Under the pieces are notes generated by a model. The model was not told the DNA's origin. It worked only from the letters and a program-made list of their open reading frames with translations, and did not search any database. From a bacterium (GTDB lineage Bacteria > Verrucomicrobiota > Verrucomicrobiia > Chthoniobacterales > Terrimicrobiaceae): a stretch of DNA of 8,850 nucleotides. This document shows, one piece after another, positions 1 to 6,879 of the stretch. A program made the position numbers and the translations under genes. The stretch lies in NCBI GenBank assembly GCA_009920585.1, contig RFZT01000086.1, positions 1 to 8,850 on the forward strand, written 5' to 3'. Numbering within the stretch: position 1 is the first letter of the stretch; each line of letters starts with the position of its first letter.

Positions 1-456
1 CTTCGCTCGGCCCGACCCGGCATCGCCATCACGACAGATGTGATCGTCGGATTTCCTGGGGAAACCGAAGAAGATTACCTAGCCACCCGTTCGCTCATGG
101 ACGAGATCGCCTTCGACAACGCATTTGTCTTCCGCTACTCGCAGCGCCAAAACACCCCTGCCGCCACCATGGAGGACCAACTACCCGAAGAACTGAAAGA
201 GGAACGGAACAAAGACCTCCTAGAAGTGGTGAACCGCCATGTCGCCCTCAAATTGGAAGCCTTGGTCGGAAGCGAGGTCGAGATCCTCTGCGAAGGAACA
301 AGTCGCCACAACACCGAACGCCTCACGGGTCGCACGCGAACGAATAAAATCGTTGTTTTTGAAGGATCCCAACGCCACATCGGCGAAGTATTCCCTGTCC
401 GCATCGTTCGCGCTAGCAACTCAACCCTATACGGCGATCCGGTGATATTGGGATGA
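1..456 (+). CDS. miaB: tRNA-2-methylthio-N6-dimethylallyladenosine synthase MiaB, C-terminal part (5' end outside window)
   Basis: This is the last 151 residues of a radical-SAM methylthiotransferase, which adds a methylthio group to i6A37 of tRNAs that read UNN codons. The reading frame is open from base 1, so the true start lies left of the window. The end of the radical-SAM barrel is visible as TTDVIVGFPGETEEDY (residues 11-26 of the fragment), followed by the family's AFVFRYSQRQNTPAA segment. The last ~70 residues form a TRAM domain, with the GRTRTNKIVVFEG stretch typical of MiaB. The N-terminal UPF0004 domain and the CxxxCxxC cluster motif are not in the window. MtaB and RimO are the alternatives, but the YSxRxxTPAA stretch and the GRTRTNK motif favour MiaB. 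It converges on the SprT-like gene with 59 bases between the stops, in which I see no convincing terminator. Confidence 0.93.
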   Translation, partial: LRSARPGIAITTDVIVGFPGETEEDYLATRSLMDEIAFDNAFVFRYSQRQNTPAATMEDQLPEELKEERNKDLLEVVNRHVALKLEALVGSEVEILCEGTSRHNTERLTGRTRTNKIVVFEGSQRHIGEVFPVRIVRASNSTLYGDPVILG

Positions 457-515
457 GCTTGACAACAACCCGAACGCCTTACCGGTCGCTCACGCAAGAT
501 TCAGGCAGACATCGA

Positions 516-1130
516 CTAGGCTGCGATTTTATCTGGGCGCTCGACGGGACGGAAGCGGAAGCGGGCGTGGTATTGTCCGCCATTATGTTTGCGGCAGCAC
601 TTGATGCAGGCGGTTTTTTGACGCAGGGGTTTGACGCGGGCTAGCATGGTCGCGCACTCGGGACAGGTGTAAAAAAATTTGCGTGCGATTTTGCGGCGCT
701 TGAAGGGAAGTTCGTGACAACGAGCTTCATTAGGAATGCCGAGATCGGCGCAAGCTTGACGCCATTCCAGCCCATGGGCCTCGATGCGGCGGCGACCGGC
801 GCGGTGCTTCGCGAGAAGGTGAGCGAGTTCGTGACGCAAGGTTCGCTGCACCTCCGCTGCGGAAACCTCGACGAGCTTGGGATTCAACAAAACCGTTCGC
901 TCACTGAACATCGCCATGCCTGCGGTGGTACGCAGTGTGGGATTCCAATAAACGCGAGGATGAAGATCCCGACAGCCGACTGTCTTGAGAAGCTGATTCG
1001 CGAAATCCTCCAACAAGGGATCCTGACGCAGTCGAGAATTGCGCCGCGGCTTTTTGATGTCGTCCGGCTTGGAGCGAACTCGACGCATCACGGTGCGACC
1101 GAAATCAAGAAGAAGTTGACGGTATTTCAT
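516..1130 (-). CDS. SprT-like zinc metalloprotease domain protein
   Basis: This 204-residue protein has a SprT/Spartan-type metallopeptidase core. HELAH at residues 100-104 supplies two zinc-binding histidines and the catalytic glutamate, and H119 in the HGLEW motif is the likely third ligand. A C-terminal zinc ribbon follows (C156-x2-C159 and C175-x2-C178). The N-terminal 36 residues are rich in Arg and Lys and could contact nucleic acid. I chose the ATG at 1130 because it overlaps the desulfurase stop as ATGA, which suggests translational coupling. The frame stays open upstream to 1304, but that extension lies inside the desulfurase gene and shows no family resemblance. Eukaryotic relatives (Spartan) cleave DNA-protein crosslinks. 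Bacterial SprT-like proteins are poorly characterised, so the substrate here is unknown. It is the last gene of the galK-cysE-nifS cluster. Confidence 0.85.
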   Translation of the reverse strand: MKYRQLLLDFGRTVMRRVRSKPDDIKKPRRNSRLRQDPLLEDFANQLLKTVGCRDLHPRVYWNPTLRTTAGMAMFSERTVLLNPKLVEVSAAEVQRTLRHELAHLLAKHRAGRRRIEAHGLEWRQACADLGIPNEARCHELPFKRRKIARKFFYTCPECATMLARVKPLRQKTACIKCCRKHNGGQYHARFRFRPVERPDKIAA

Positions 1131-2272
1131 GCCGCCAGAGCCGGTTGAAGACCAGTGACGCGAGACACCGCCGTAGCGGTCAGCGAAATATCGGACTCCG
1201 TCGTCTTGCGTCCCATAGAAAAACGGATCGTCGCCAATGCCGTCTTCGGATTCACTCCCATGGCGACAAGAACGTGCGAGGGCTGGATCGAGCCGACCAT
1301 GCACGCGCTACCGCTGGAAACACAGACGCCCTCGAGGTCGAGGCCCATTAGGAGCGCTTCGCCATCCGCCCCAGGGAAACTGACGTTGAGCGTGTTCGCG
1401 AGCGATTTGTCGGGGTTTCCGTTGCGGATCGCCTTCGGGCAGGCCGCGTCAATTTTTGCCCAGAGTTCCTCGCGGAGTGGCTCGAGTCGGGCGGACTCGG
1501 ACTCTGCATCGCGTGCAGCGATTTCGGCAGCGACGGCCATGCCGACGATAGCAGCGACGTTTTCCGTACCCGGACGCCGGGAATTCTCATGCGAGCCCCC
1601 ATGCGCTGTTCGCGAGACGGCGATGCCGGCCCCGAGATAAAGGGCGCCAACGCCCTTCGGTCCGTAAAATTTGTGTCCCGCGATCGAGAGCGCGGAGAGA
1701 CCAGACACACGCGCGCTGAGAGGGATTTTCCCGAACGTCTGAACGGCATCGGTGTGAAAAAAAACGCCCCGTTCGAGACACACAGCAGCGAGATCGGCGA
1801 TAGGCTGGATGGCTCCCGTCTCATTGTTGGCATGCATCACGGATACCACCGTCGTGTCCTTACGAATCAGGCGAGCGAGGAGCTCAGGATCTACGACTCC
1901 GGCACTATCCACCGGCAAGATCGTGACCTCATAACCCTCAAAGTGCTGTAAATGCTCGACGGCGTGAAGGACCGCATGATGCTCGACGGCGGAAACAATG
2001 ACATGCTTCCCGCGCATCGCATGGGCACGGGCGATGCCCATGACTCCCAGATTGCAGGACTCCGTGCCTCCGCCGGTAAAAATAATCTCGTGCGATTTCG
2101 TGCCAAGGACGGCTGCGAGACGGTCACGGGCATCATCGATGGCGGCCCTCGCCTGACGTCCCGCCGCGTGAATGGACGAAGGATTTCCAAAATCGCCGTC
2201 CAAAAACGGCAACATGGCATCCCTCGCCTCAGGGGCGAGTGGCGTGGTGGCGTTGTAGTCTAGATAAACCAT
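1127..2272 (-). CDS. nifS: cysteine desulfurase, NifS/IscS family (group I)
   Basis: This is a PLP-dependent enzyme of 381 residues, the usual length for the family. It removes sulfur from L-cysteine as an enzyme-bound persulfide, leaving alanine, and passes the sulfur to Fe-S cluster scaffolds or tRNA thiolation. The protein opens with VYLDYNATTP. Other landmarks are GGGTESCN (67-74), the cofactor-stacking H98 in VEHHAVLH, HANNETGAIQP (147-157), the PLP lysine K201 in AGHKFYGPKG, and the persulfide-forming C324 in SSGSACMVGSIQPSHVL. The active-site loop resembles group I (NifS/IscS) and not SufS. It starts 13 bases inside the end of cysE, and its stop overlaps the start of the SprT-like gene by 4 bases. 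No scaffold gene (iscU or nifU) is in the window, so nif, isc or general housekeeping use cannot be separated. The symbol follows the closest family name. Confidence 0.93.
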   Translation of the reverse strand: MVYLDYNATTPLAPEARDAMLPFLDGDFGNPSSIHAAGRQARAAIDDARDRLAAVLGTKSHEIIFTGGGTESCNLGVMGIARAHAMRGKHVIVSAVEHHAVLHAVEHLQHFEGYEVTILPVDSAGVVDPELLARLIRKDTTVVSVMHANNETGAIQPIADLAAVCLERGVFFHTDAVQTFGKIPLSARVSGLSALSIAGHKFYGPKGVGALYLGAGIAVSRTAHGGSHENSRRPGTENVAAIVGMAVAAEIAARDAESESARLEPLREELWAKIDAACPKAIRNGNPDKSLANTLNVSFPGADGEALLMGLDLEGVCVSSGSACMVGSIQPSHVLVAMGVNPKTALATIRFSMGRKTTESDISLTATAVSRVTGLQPALAA

Positions 2273-3177
2273 TCGATTTCTGTGGAACCGACCAAACGGT
2301 TCTTATCAACAATACGCAATTGTTTCTCTTCGTAAACTACGAGTGAATCTGATGGGACGCTTTGCATAAGAAAAACGTTCGCTCCGATGGTAGATCCGCT
2401 GCCAATCACCGTTCCTCCACCGAGAATAGTGGAATTCGGGTAGATAGTCACATTATCTCCGACCTCAGGATGACGCTTACCGCCTTTCACGATGGAACCA
2501 GACTCGTCCTTGGCAAAGCTGCGGGCGCCGAGGGTGACTCCGTGGTAAAGCTTTACACGCCGACCGATACGGCAGGTCTCGCCAATGACGACCCCCGTGC
2601 CGTGGTCGATGAAAAAATACGCCCCAATTTCGGCCCCGGGATGAATGTCGATTCCGGTGCAGGCGTGGGCCCACTCGGTCATCATCCGAGGTAGGAGTGG
2701 AATTTTTTCGAGGTAGAGCAAATGGGCGCACCGCTGAATCGCGATCGCTTCCAGAAAAGGGTAAGAGAGAATAATTTCCTCATTGCTCACCGCCGCAGGA
2801 TCGCCCTCATAGGCAGCAATAATATCCGTGCGCAGCAACTCCCGAACGCCCGGAAGAGCCTCCAAAAACTGCAACAAGAGCTCGCTGGCGCGGGATTTGG
2901 GGCATTCAGGGTCGGAAATCCGGAGGCTTTTGAAAATTTGGTCCTCGAGTTGATCGGCCAGAGCTTGCAGACGAGTCTCCGTGATCTCAGCGAGTTCGCT
3001 TTTGTGAATCGGTCGCTCGTCATGAAATCCTGGAAAAAGGAATTGCAGCAATTGCTCGCAGAGGCCCGCCAGAGCACGCTTGGAGGGCAGATTATGTCCA
3101 TCCGTATTATTCAGCCCGCCCACCAACTCGTAGGAGGTGAGAATCTGAATGGCGATATCTGTCAACCGGCTTAGCAT
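2260..3177 (-). CDS. cysE: serine O-acetyltransferase, long EpsC-type
   Basis: This 305-residue enzyme transfers acetyl from acetyl-CoA to L-serine, giving O-acetylserine, the direct precursor of cysteine. The N-terminal ~170 residues are the helical SATase region of the longer type, including a GGLNNTDGHNLPS stretch (20-32) that resembles a conserved segment of EpsC-like enzymes. The C-terminal half is a left-handed hexapeptide-repeat helix. The catalytic dyad of the family is present as D177 (IDIHPGAEIG) and H192 (FIDHGTG), followed by YHGVTLGA (211-218) and RHPEVGDNVTIYPNS (235-249). The start at 3177 has no clear Shine-Dalgarno sequence. galK ends 48 bases upstream and nifS begins inside the last codons. 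No cysK (O-acetylserine sulfhydrylase) is in the window. Pairing with a desulfurase suggests coordinated making and use of cysteine sulfur. Confidence 0.92.
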   Translation of the reverse strand: MLSRLTDIAIQILTSYELVGGLNNTDGHNLPSKRALAGLCEQLLQFLFPGFHDERPIHKSELAEITETRLQALADQLEDQIFKSLRISDPECPKSRASELLLQFLEALPGVRELLRTDIIAAYEGDPAAVSNEEIILSYPFLEAIAIQRCAHLLYLEKIPLLPRMMTEWAHACTGIDIHPGAEIGAYFFIDHGTGVVIGETCRIGRRVKLYHGVTLGARSFAKDESGSIVKGGKRHPEVGDNVTIYPNSTILGGGTVIGSGSTIGANVFLMQSVPSDSLVVYEEKQLRIVDKNRLVGSTEIEWFI

Positions 3178-3225
3178 GTCGGGAGACTACGTGGATTCGC
3201 CTCTTATGTCGAGAATCAGGTGAAA

Positions 3226-4320
3226 TCAGGCTTGGCCGTGATCGGGAGGCAGGGCCCCGGCTCCAGCGCGGCAGCGATAACCCGTAGCGGAGTATCCGGT
3301 TTGGGTGTCGTAGACGGATTTGACGTTTTTGAGAACCTCTTCGACGGCATCTTGCTCCACCAAAGCAACTATCGCGCCCCCGAACCCACCGCCAGTAAGA
3401 CGTGCACCAAGGCAGCCTTTTTGTTGGATGGCGAGTTCGACCAGCAAATCCAGCTCCGGCGTGCTGTTTTCAAAATTCTCCATCGAGCTGCGGTGAGATG
3501 CCGTCATCAGTTGACCGAGTTTATCTCCATGCCCAGCCCGAAGAGCCTCAATCGCCTCGAAAACACGCTCATTTTCACCCACCACATGACGGGCGCGACG
3601 CTTCGCCAGAGCGGGAAGATCAGCCGCCTCGAGTGCGGCGCTGGTCGTGTCGCGAAGCGCCTCAACGCCCATCGCTGCGGCAGCAGCAAAGCACTGCTCG
3701 CGCCGCTCGTTATATTCTCCACCGGTCAGCGCATGTTTGACGGAGGAATTAATGATGAGCAGACCGAGATGGGAGGGAAAGGGAATCTCCTCCACTAATT
3801 CCGCCCGGCAATCCAGATAAACCAGATGATCCTTACGACCAAAAACCGACGAGGCTTGGTCGAGGAGACCGCAATTCACTCCCACAAATTCATTTTCCGC
3901 GCGTCGGCAAAGCTTGGCGACCTCCATGCGAGAGAGCGTGAAAGGATACAGACGCGAGAGAAAAACCGCCGTCGCCACCTCGAGTGCGGCCGAGCTGGAT
4001 AGGCCAGCGCCACTTGGGAGCGTGGAATCAAACTGCACCGCAAATCCCCCCGCCTCTGCGCCCGCGCGAGCCAGCATTTCCGCAACACCGAGCGGATAGT
4101 CCGTCCAATCGTGGCGCGGTTTTAATCCCTCATTCCGATTCAGGGTCACCATGCCGCCCATACCCCCGCTGCCGAGTTGAACCTCACCATTGGCAAGGCG
4201 GCAACCTGTGGCGGTCACCCCAAGTTGTAAAGCCGCTGAGAGGACAACACCTCCATTGTAATCTGTGTGATTCCCGAGGATCTCCACACGACCGGGGGCG
4301 AAGGCAGTTGCATTAGTCAT
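3226..4320 (-). CDS. galK: galactokinase
   Basis: This is a GHMP-superfamily sugar kinase of 364 residues, predicted to phosphorylate galactose at C1 with ATP as the first step of the Leloir pathway. The galactokinase signature is at residues 10-24 (GRVEILGNHTDYNGG). The ATP-binding GHMP motif PSGAGLSSSAALEV is at 102-115, CGLLDQASSVFG with the likely catalytic base D154 at 150-161, and the third GHMP motif TGGGFGGA at 309-316. R11, H18, D20 and Y203 match sugar-site positions of human GALK1. The usual Glu of the GEHTDY motif is Asn here (N17). I chose the ATG at 4320, which begins just before the family's conserved start. In-frame ATGs at 4329, 4332 and 4356 would add residues with no family match. 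It is the first gene of the minus-strand cluster and has no galT or galE beside it. Confidence 0.92.
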   Translation of the reverse strand: MTNATAFAPGRVEILGNHTDYNGGVVLSAALQLGVTATGCRLANGEVQLGSGGMGGMVTLNRNEGLKPRHDWTDYPLGVAEMLARAGAEAGGFAVQFDSTLPSGAGLSSSAALEVATAVFLSRLYPFTLSRMEVAKLCRRAENEFVGVNCGLLDQASSVFGRKDHLVYLDCRAELVEEIPFPSHLGLLIINSSVKHALTGGEYNERREQCFAAAAAMGVEALRDTTSAALEAADLPALAKRRARHVVGENERVFEAIEALRAGHGDKLGQLMTASHRSSMENFENSTPELDLLVELAIQQKGCLGARLTGGGFGGAIVALVEQDAVEEVLKNVKSVYDTQTGYSATGYRCRAGAGALPPDHGQA

Positions 4321-4327
4321 ATGCCTC

Positions 4328-4356
4328 ATCATTCCGAGTGCCTTGACGCTTGCCAA
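4328..4356 (-). promoter_or_regulatory. possible sigma70-type promoter for galK
   Basis: On the minus strand TTGGCA (4356-4351, 5 of 6 matches to TTGACA) and AATGAT (4333-4328, 4 of 6 matches to TATAAT) are separated by exactly 17 bases. Transcription would then begin at or within a few bases of the galK ATG at 4320, giving a leaderless or nearly leaderless message. The only purine-rich signal before the ATG (GAGG, 4327-4324) sits 3 bases away, too close for a normal ribosome binding site. This is a pattern match in an 83-base divergent gap and could be chance. Confidence 0.35.
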
Positions 4357-4403
4357 GGATGAATTCCATGTCAGGATTAAAAGTGCAACCCACCATTAAA
4401 ATT

Positions 4404-4805
4404 ATGTCTGAAACAACCGAATCCAATACAGCGGTGAAAAAACTCGAAAGCAGCACAGAACACGCCAAAAAAGCTCTCGATGCGGCAGCGAGCGCCGGCA
4501 GAGTGGTTGGTGAAACTGTCAAAGCCCAAGCCAAAGAGGCTTTTGAAGCCAGCCGGGGCCATCTCGGCGCCGCCGCGAAAGACCTTGGTGAAGCCGCGAG
4601 CACGACCTACCAAGACCTTCGTGATCAGGCCCGCGTGAAAACCGAAGACATCAGATTCAAAGCAAACCATTTTTTGGATGATGCCTCTGGCTACGCACAG
4701 AGCTACCAAACCGAAGCGGAGGCCTACATCCGTGAGAATCCGCTCCAATCCGTGGGTATCGCGCTTGGCGTTGGCTTCCTTTTAGGAGTTATCCTTCGTC
4801 GTTGA
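4404..4805 (+). CDS. DUF883 family protein (YqjD/ElaB-like), membrane-anchored
   Basis: This is a 133-residue protein of the YqjD/ElaB/DUF883 type. Residues 1-105 are a long, charged, alanine-rich and probably coiled helix. The C-terminus carries the family hallmark YIRENPLQSVGIALG (108-122), which runs into one transmembrane helix (about 115-131) and ends in RR. E. coli relatives are inner-membrane tail-anchored proteins linked to stationary phase and reported to bind ribosomes. That role is family knowledge and is not shown here. The start at 4404 (MSETTESN) fits the family best. An in-frame ATG at 4368, preceded at good spacing by AAGGA (4355-4359), would add 12 residues and cannot be excluded. 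It is the first gene of the plus-strand cluster, diverging from galK. Confidence 0.82.
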   Translation: MSETTESNTAVKKLESSTEHAKKALDAAASAGRVVGETVKAQAKEAFEASRGHLGAAAKDLGEAASTTYQDLRDQARVKTEDIRFKANHFLDDASGYAQSYQTEAEAYIRENPLQSVGIALGVGFLLGVILRR

Positions 4806-4825
4806 TTGCAGCGAAAAATCGCACC

Positions 4826-5251
4826 ATGAGCGCTTCACTGCCGGAGCATGATGGCCGGTCCACGACTGCTCGTGGACTCATGGCGGAAATCTTGAGTCTC
4901 ATCGGATCTTCGGGCCGGTATTTACAAGCGATTTTGGCTTTGGCTGGGGAGGAATCCCGCGAAGCCATGGCGCTCTACACGCGCTTGCTGGTGATGCTCG
5001 CAGCGGCGCTCTTTTTTGCCGCTTTAGGATACATCCTCTTGGTGATCGCTATTGTCTTTTTAGCGGCCCACTTCCTCGGTCTCTCTTGGCTCTGGATTTT
5101 TTCTGCACTCACGATCCTGCATGGATTGGCCGCTTACCTTTGCGCTAGGCATGTGAGGGATTATAGCCGCAGTCCCGTTTTCACTACAACCCGCCGAGAG
5201 ATCGCGAGCGACTTGGAAGCCCTTCAGAAGAACGCTCCCCGCCATGAGTAA
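4826..5251 (+). CDS. YqjE-like membrane protein (Phage_holin_3_6 / holin-X superfamily)
   Basis: This is a 141-residue inner-membrane protein with an amphipathic N-terminal region (about 14-45), two hydrophobic helices (about 54-81 and 85-107) and a basic cytoplasmic tail. The order (helical lead, two membrane helices, and a tail beginning FTTTRREIASDLEALQ) matches the YqjE/holin-X superfamily, which usually sits directly after a DUF883 gene, as here. The superfamily name comes from similarity to phage holins. Nothing nearby suggests a lytic role, and the chromosomal members have no settled function. The ATG at 4826 is 20 bases after the DUF883 stop. A TTG at 4802 overlaps that stop as TTGA and would add eight residues. 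The following gene begins 8 bases before this one ends. Confidence 0.75.
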   Translation: MSASLPEHDGRSTTARGLMAEILSLIGSSGRYLQAILALAGEESREAMALYTRLLVMLAAALFFAALGYILLVIAIVFLAAHFLGLSWLWIFSALTILHGLAAYLCARHVRDYSRSPVFTTTRREIASDLEALQKNAPRHE

Positions 5252-5624
5252 TAAGGAAGCCATTCTCGAAGAACTCCGCCGGAGCCGACTGGCCATCGCC
5301 CGCGACACCGCCGCCATCGCGGAAGAGTTTAATATTCTCGGCAAACTCAAGCGCTCGGTAACATCCCGTCCCTTCGCGTGGTTAGGTGGAGCCGCGGCGG
5401 TCGGATATATCTTTGCGGGTCCAAAAACCAAAACCATCACCAAGACCGTTCCTCAAAAAGGGGGCTCTTCCGCTCTCAAGAATGAGCCCGCCGTTAAAGA
5501 TCGCCGGCGCTGGCTGATGACCGCTTTTAATATTTGCAAACTCGCACTTCCCTTCGTTCGGCCCGCGCTTTCTGCGTATGCCGCTCGCCGTTTGGGAGAA
5601 TTTTCAGAGAAAATAGGACGCTAA
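5244..5624 (+). CDS. small protein of unknown family in a YqjD-YqjE-type module
   Basis: I do not recognise this 126-residue protein. Residues 1-40 are charged and helical (MSNKEAILEELRRSRLAIAR and onward). A short hydrophobic, glycine- and alanine-rich stretch at 43-59 (PFAWLGGAAAVGYIFAG) could be a membrane segment. A basic linker (60-90) follows, then a second moderately hydrophobic helix (90-114) and a charged tail. By position it matches the third small gene (YqjK-like) of yqjD-yqjE loci, but I see no clear sequence match. It overlaps the YqjE-like gene by 8 bases and ends 5 bases before the aminopeptidase start, so it is almost certainly translated as part of that operon. A membrane-associated partner of the two upstream proteins is an inference from layout alone. 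Confidence 0.7.
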   Translation: MSNKEAILEELRRSRLAIARDTAAIAEEFNILGKLKRSVTSRPFAWLGGAAAVGYIFAGPKTKTITKTVPQKGGSSALKNEPAVKDRRRWLMTAFNICKLALPFVRPALSAYAARRLGEFSEKIGR

Positions 5625-5629
5625 TTTTT

Positions 5630-6751
5630 ATGCATGATCCCCGTTTGGACAAACTGGCAGACGTTCTCACGAGCCACTCGACGAAGCTGAAATCTGGAGA
5701 AAAAGTTCTCATCGATATCTTTGACGCCCCAGACGAAATGGCGATTTCGCTCATCCAGGCGACCAGGGCCTGCGGCGCCATTCCCTTCGTTCAAATGCAT
5801 CACGCGCGTGTGTCCCGCGAAATCGCATTGGGTGCAGAGGAAGCTCAACTAACAATCGCTAGCAGCGTGGAATTGGCCCGCATGAAAAAGATGGACGCCT
5901 ACATCGCGGTGAGAGGCAGCCACAACATCACCGAAATGAGTGATGTGCCGGACGAAAAAATGCGGCTGATCTCCGGAGCGATGCGCCCGGTGATGGATTG
6001 GCGGATCAATAAGACCAAGTGGGTCGTGCTACGCTGGCCGACGCCCGCCATGGCTCAACAAGCGCAGATGAGCACACCGGCATTCGAGGATTTCTACTTC
6101 AAAGTTTGCACTCTCGATTACAGCCGAATGGCGCCAGGCATGGCTGCGCTCAAAACGCTGATGGATAGCACCGACAAAGTTCATCTCAAGGGTCCCGGCA
6201 CAGACCTCCATTTTTCGATCAAGGGGATCGGCTCTGTGACTTGCGGCGGCGACCGCAACATCCCGGATGGTGAAGTTTTTTCCTGCCCCGTGAAGAAAAG
6301 CGTTGAGGGCTTCGTGACCTTCAATGTGCCTAGCATTTATCAAGGCCAGGCCTTTGATGGGGTCCGCTTGGAATTCTCGGCCGGGAAGATTGTGAATGCC
6401 ACGTCGAATAACACTTCAGCGCTCAACCGGATCTTGGATAGCGATGAAGGCGCCCGCTACATCGGGGAATTTGCACTCGGATTCAACCCCCACATCCTCC
6501 ATCCCATGCGTGATATCCTTTTCGACGAAAAAATCGCGGGGTCATTCCACTTCACGCCTGGTCAAGCTTACAAAACGGCTGGAAACGGGAATACAAGCCG
6601 CATCCACTGGGACATGGTCTGCATTCAACGACCCGATTGCGGTGGCGGCGAGGTGTGGTTCGACGGAAAACTGATTCGCAAAGATGGTCTCTTTGTGCCC
6701 ACGGCGCTCAAGAAACTGAATCCCGACTACCTTCTCGGAAAAGCGAAGTAA
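5630..6751 (+). CDS. M29 family metalloaminopeptidase (AmpS/PepS/AmpT-like)
   Basis: This 373-residue protein matches the thermophilic-type aminopeptidase family M29, cytosolic enzymes that remove N-terminal residues from peptides with a two-metal centre. The ligand set can be read off: E215 in PDGEVFSCP, E280 in ARYIGEFALG, H307 and Y314 in the SFHFTPGQAY segment, then H326 and D328 in IHWDM. The spacings E215-E280 and H307-Y314 fit the family. At 373 residues it is somewhat shorter than typical members (about 410), mainly because the segment between Y314 and H326 is shorter. The ATG at 5630 gives a normal N-terminus. The frame is open back to 5534, but only inside the preceding gene. A TAGGA at 5614-5618 could serve as ribosome binding site. 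It probably shares a transcript with the three small membrane-protein genes upstream, though a functional tie is not evident. Confidence 0.9.
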   Translation: MHDPRLDKLADVLTSHSTKLKSGEKVLIDIFDAPDEMAISLIQATRACGAIPFVQMHHARVSREIALGAEEAQLTIASSVELARMKKMDAYIAVRGSHNITEMSDVPDEKMRLISGAMRPVMDWRINKTKWVVLRWPTPAMAQQAQMSTPAFEDFYFKVCTLDYSRMAPGMAALKTLMDSTDKVHLKGPGTDLHFSIKGIGSVTCGGDRNIPDGEVFSCPVKKSVEGFVTFNVPSIYQGQAFDGVRLEFSAGKIVNATSNNTSALNRILDSDEGARYIGEFALGFNPHILHPMRDILFDEKIAGSFHFTPGQAYKTAGNGNTSRIHWDMVCIQRPDCGGGEVWFDGKLIRKDGLFVPTALKKLNPDYLLGKAK

Positions 6752-6785
6752 TACCACAAGCAGCTTGCTTTTGGATTTGAGGAGA

Positions 6786-6802
6786 GGGGCACAGTGCGTC
6801 CC
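6786..6802. repeat. GC-rich hairpin just after the aminopeptidase gene
   Basis: GGGGCAC (6786-6792) and GCGTCCC (6796-6802) pair around an AGT loop with one A-C mismatch and one G-T wobble. No T-run follows on the plus strand, only more C. A smaller 3-base stem (GCG-GAA-CGC) lies directly after it at 6807-6815. The hairpin sits 34 bases past the aminopeptidase stop in the convergent gap and may be a decayed palindromic repeat or help end transcription. Confidence 0.4.
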
Positions 6803-6879
6803 CCCAGCGGAACGCCTGTGTGCTTTGGCGTGCCCATTGGTTCTACTGGGCAGGGTACGAGCAAGTAAACCAGTCTCCA

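Noticed and set aside
1131..1304. N-terminal extension of the SprT-like protein by 58 residues
   Set aside because: It falls wholly within the desulfurase gene in another frame and has no family character. The ATGA-overlap start at 1130 fits better.
1155..2263. Several 100-160 codon frames opposite or within the desulfurase gene
   Set aside because: They are shadows in a GC-rich coding region, with no motifs or start signals of their own.
4343..4348. TTGACG as a -35 box for the DUF883 gene
   Set aside because: No acceptable -10 sequence is found 16-18 bases downstream (CCATGT or CATGTC only).
4826..5251. Phage lysis holin
   Set aside because: The resemblance is only to the broad holin-X/YqjE superfamily. 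No endolysin or phage gene is present, and the DUF883 neighbour indicates the chromosomal YqjE-type protein.
5534..5629. N-terminal extension of the aminopeptidase by 32 residues
   Set aside because: It overlaps the end of the preceding gene, and the family-like N-terminus begins at the ATG at 5630.
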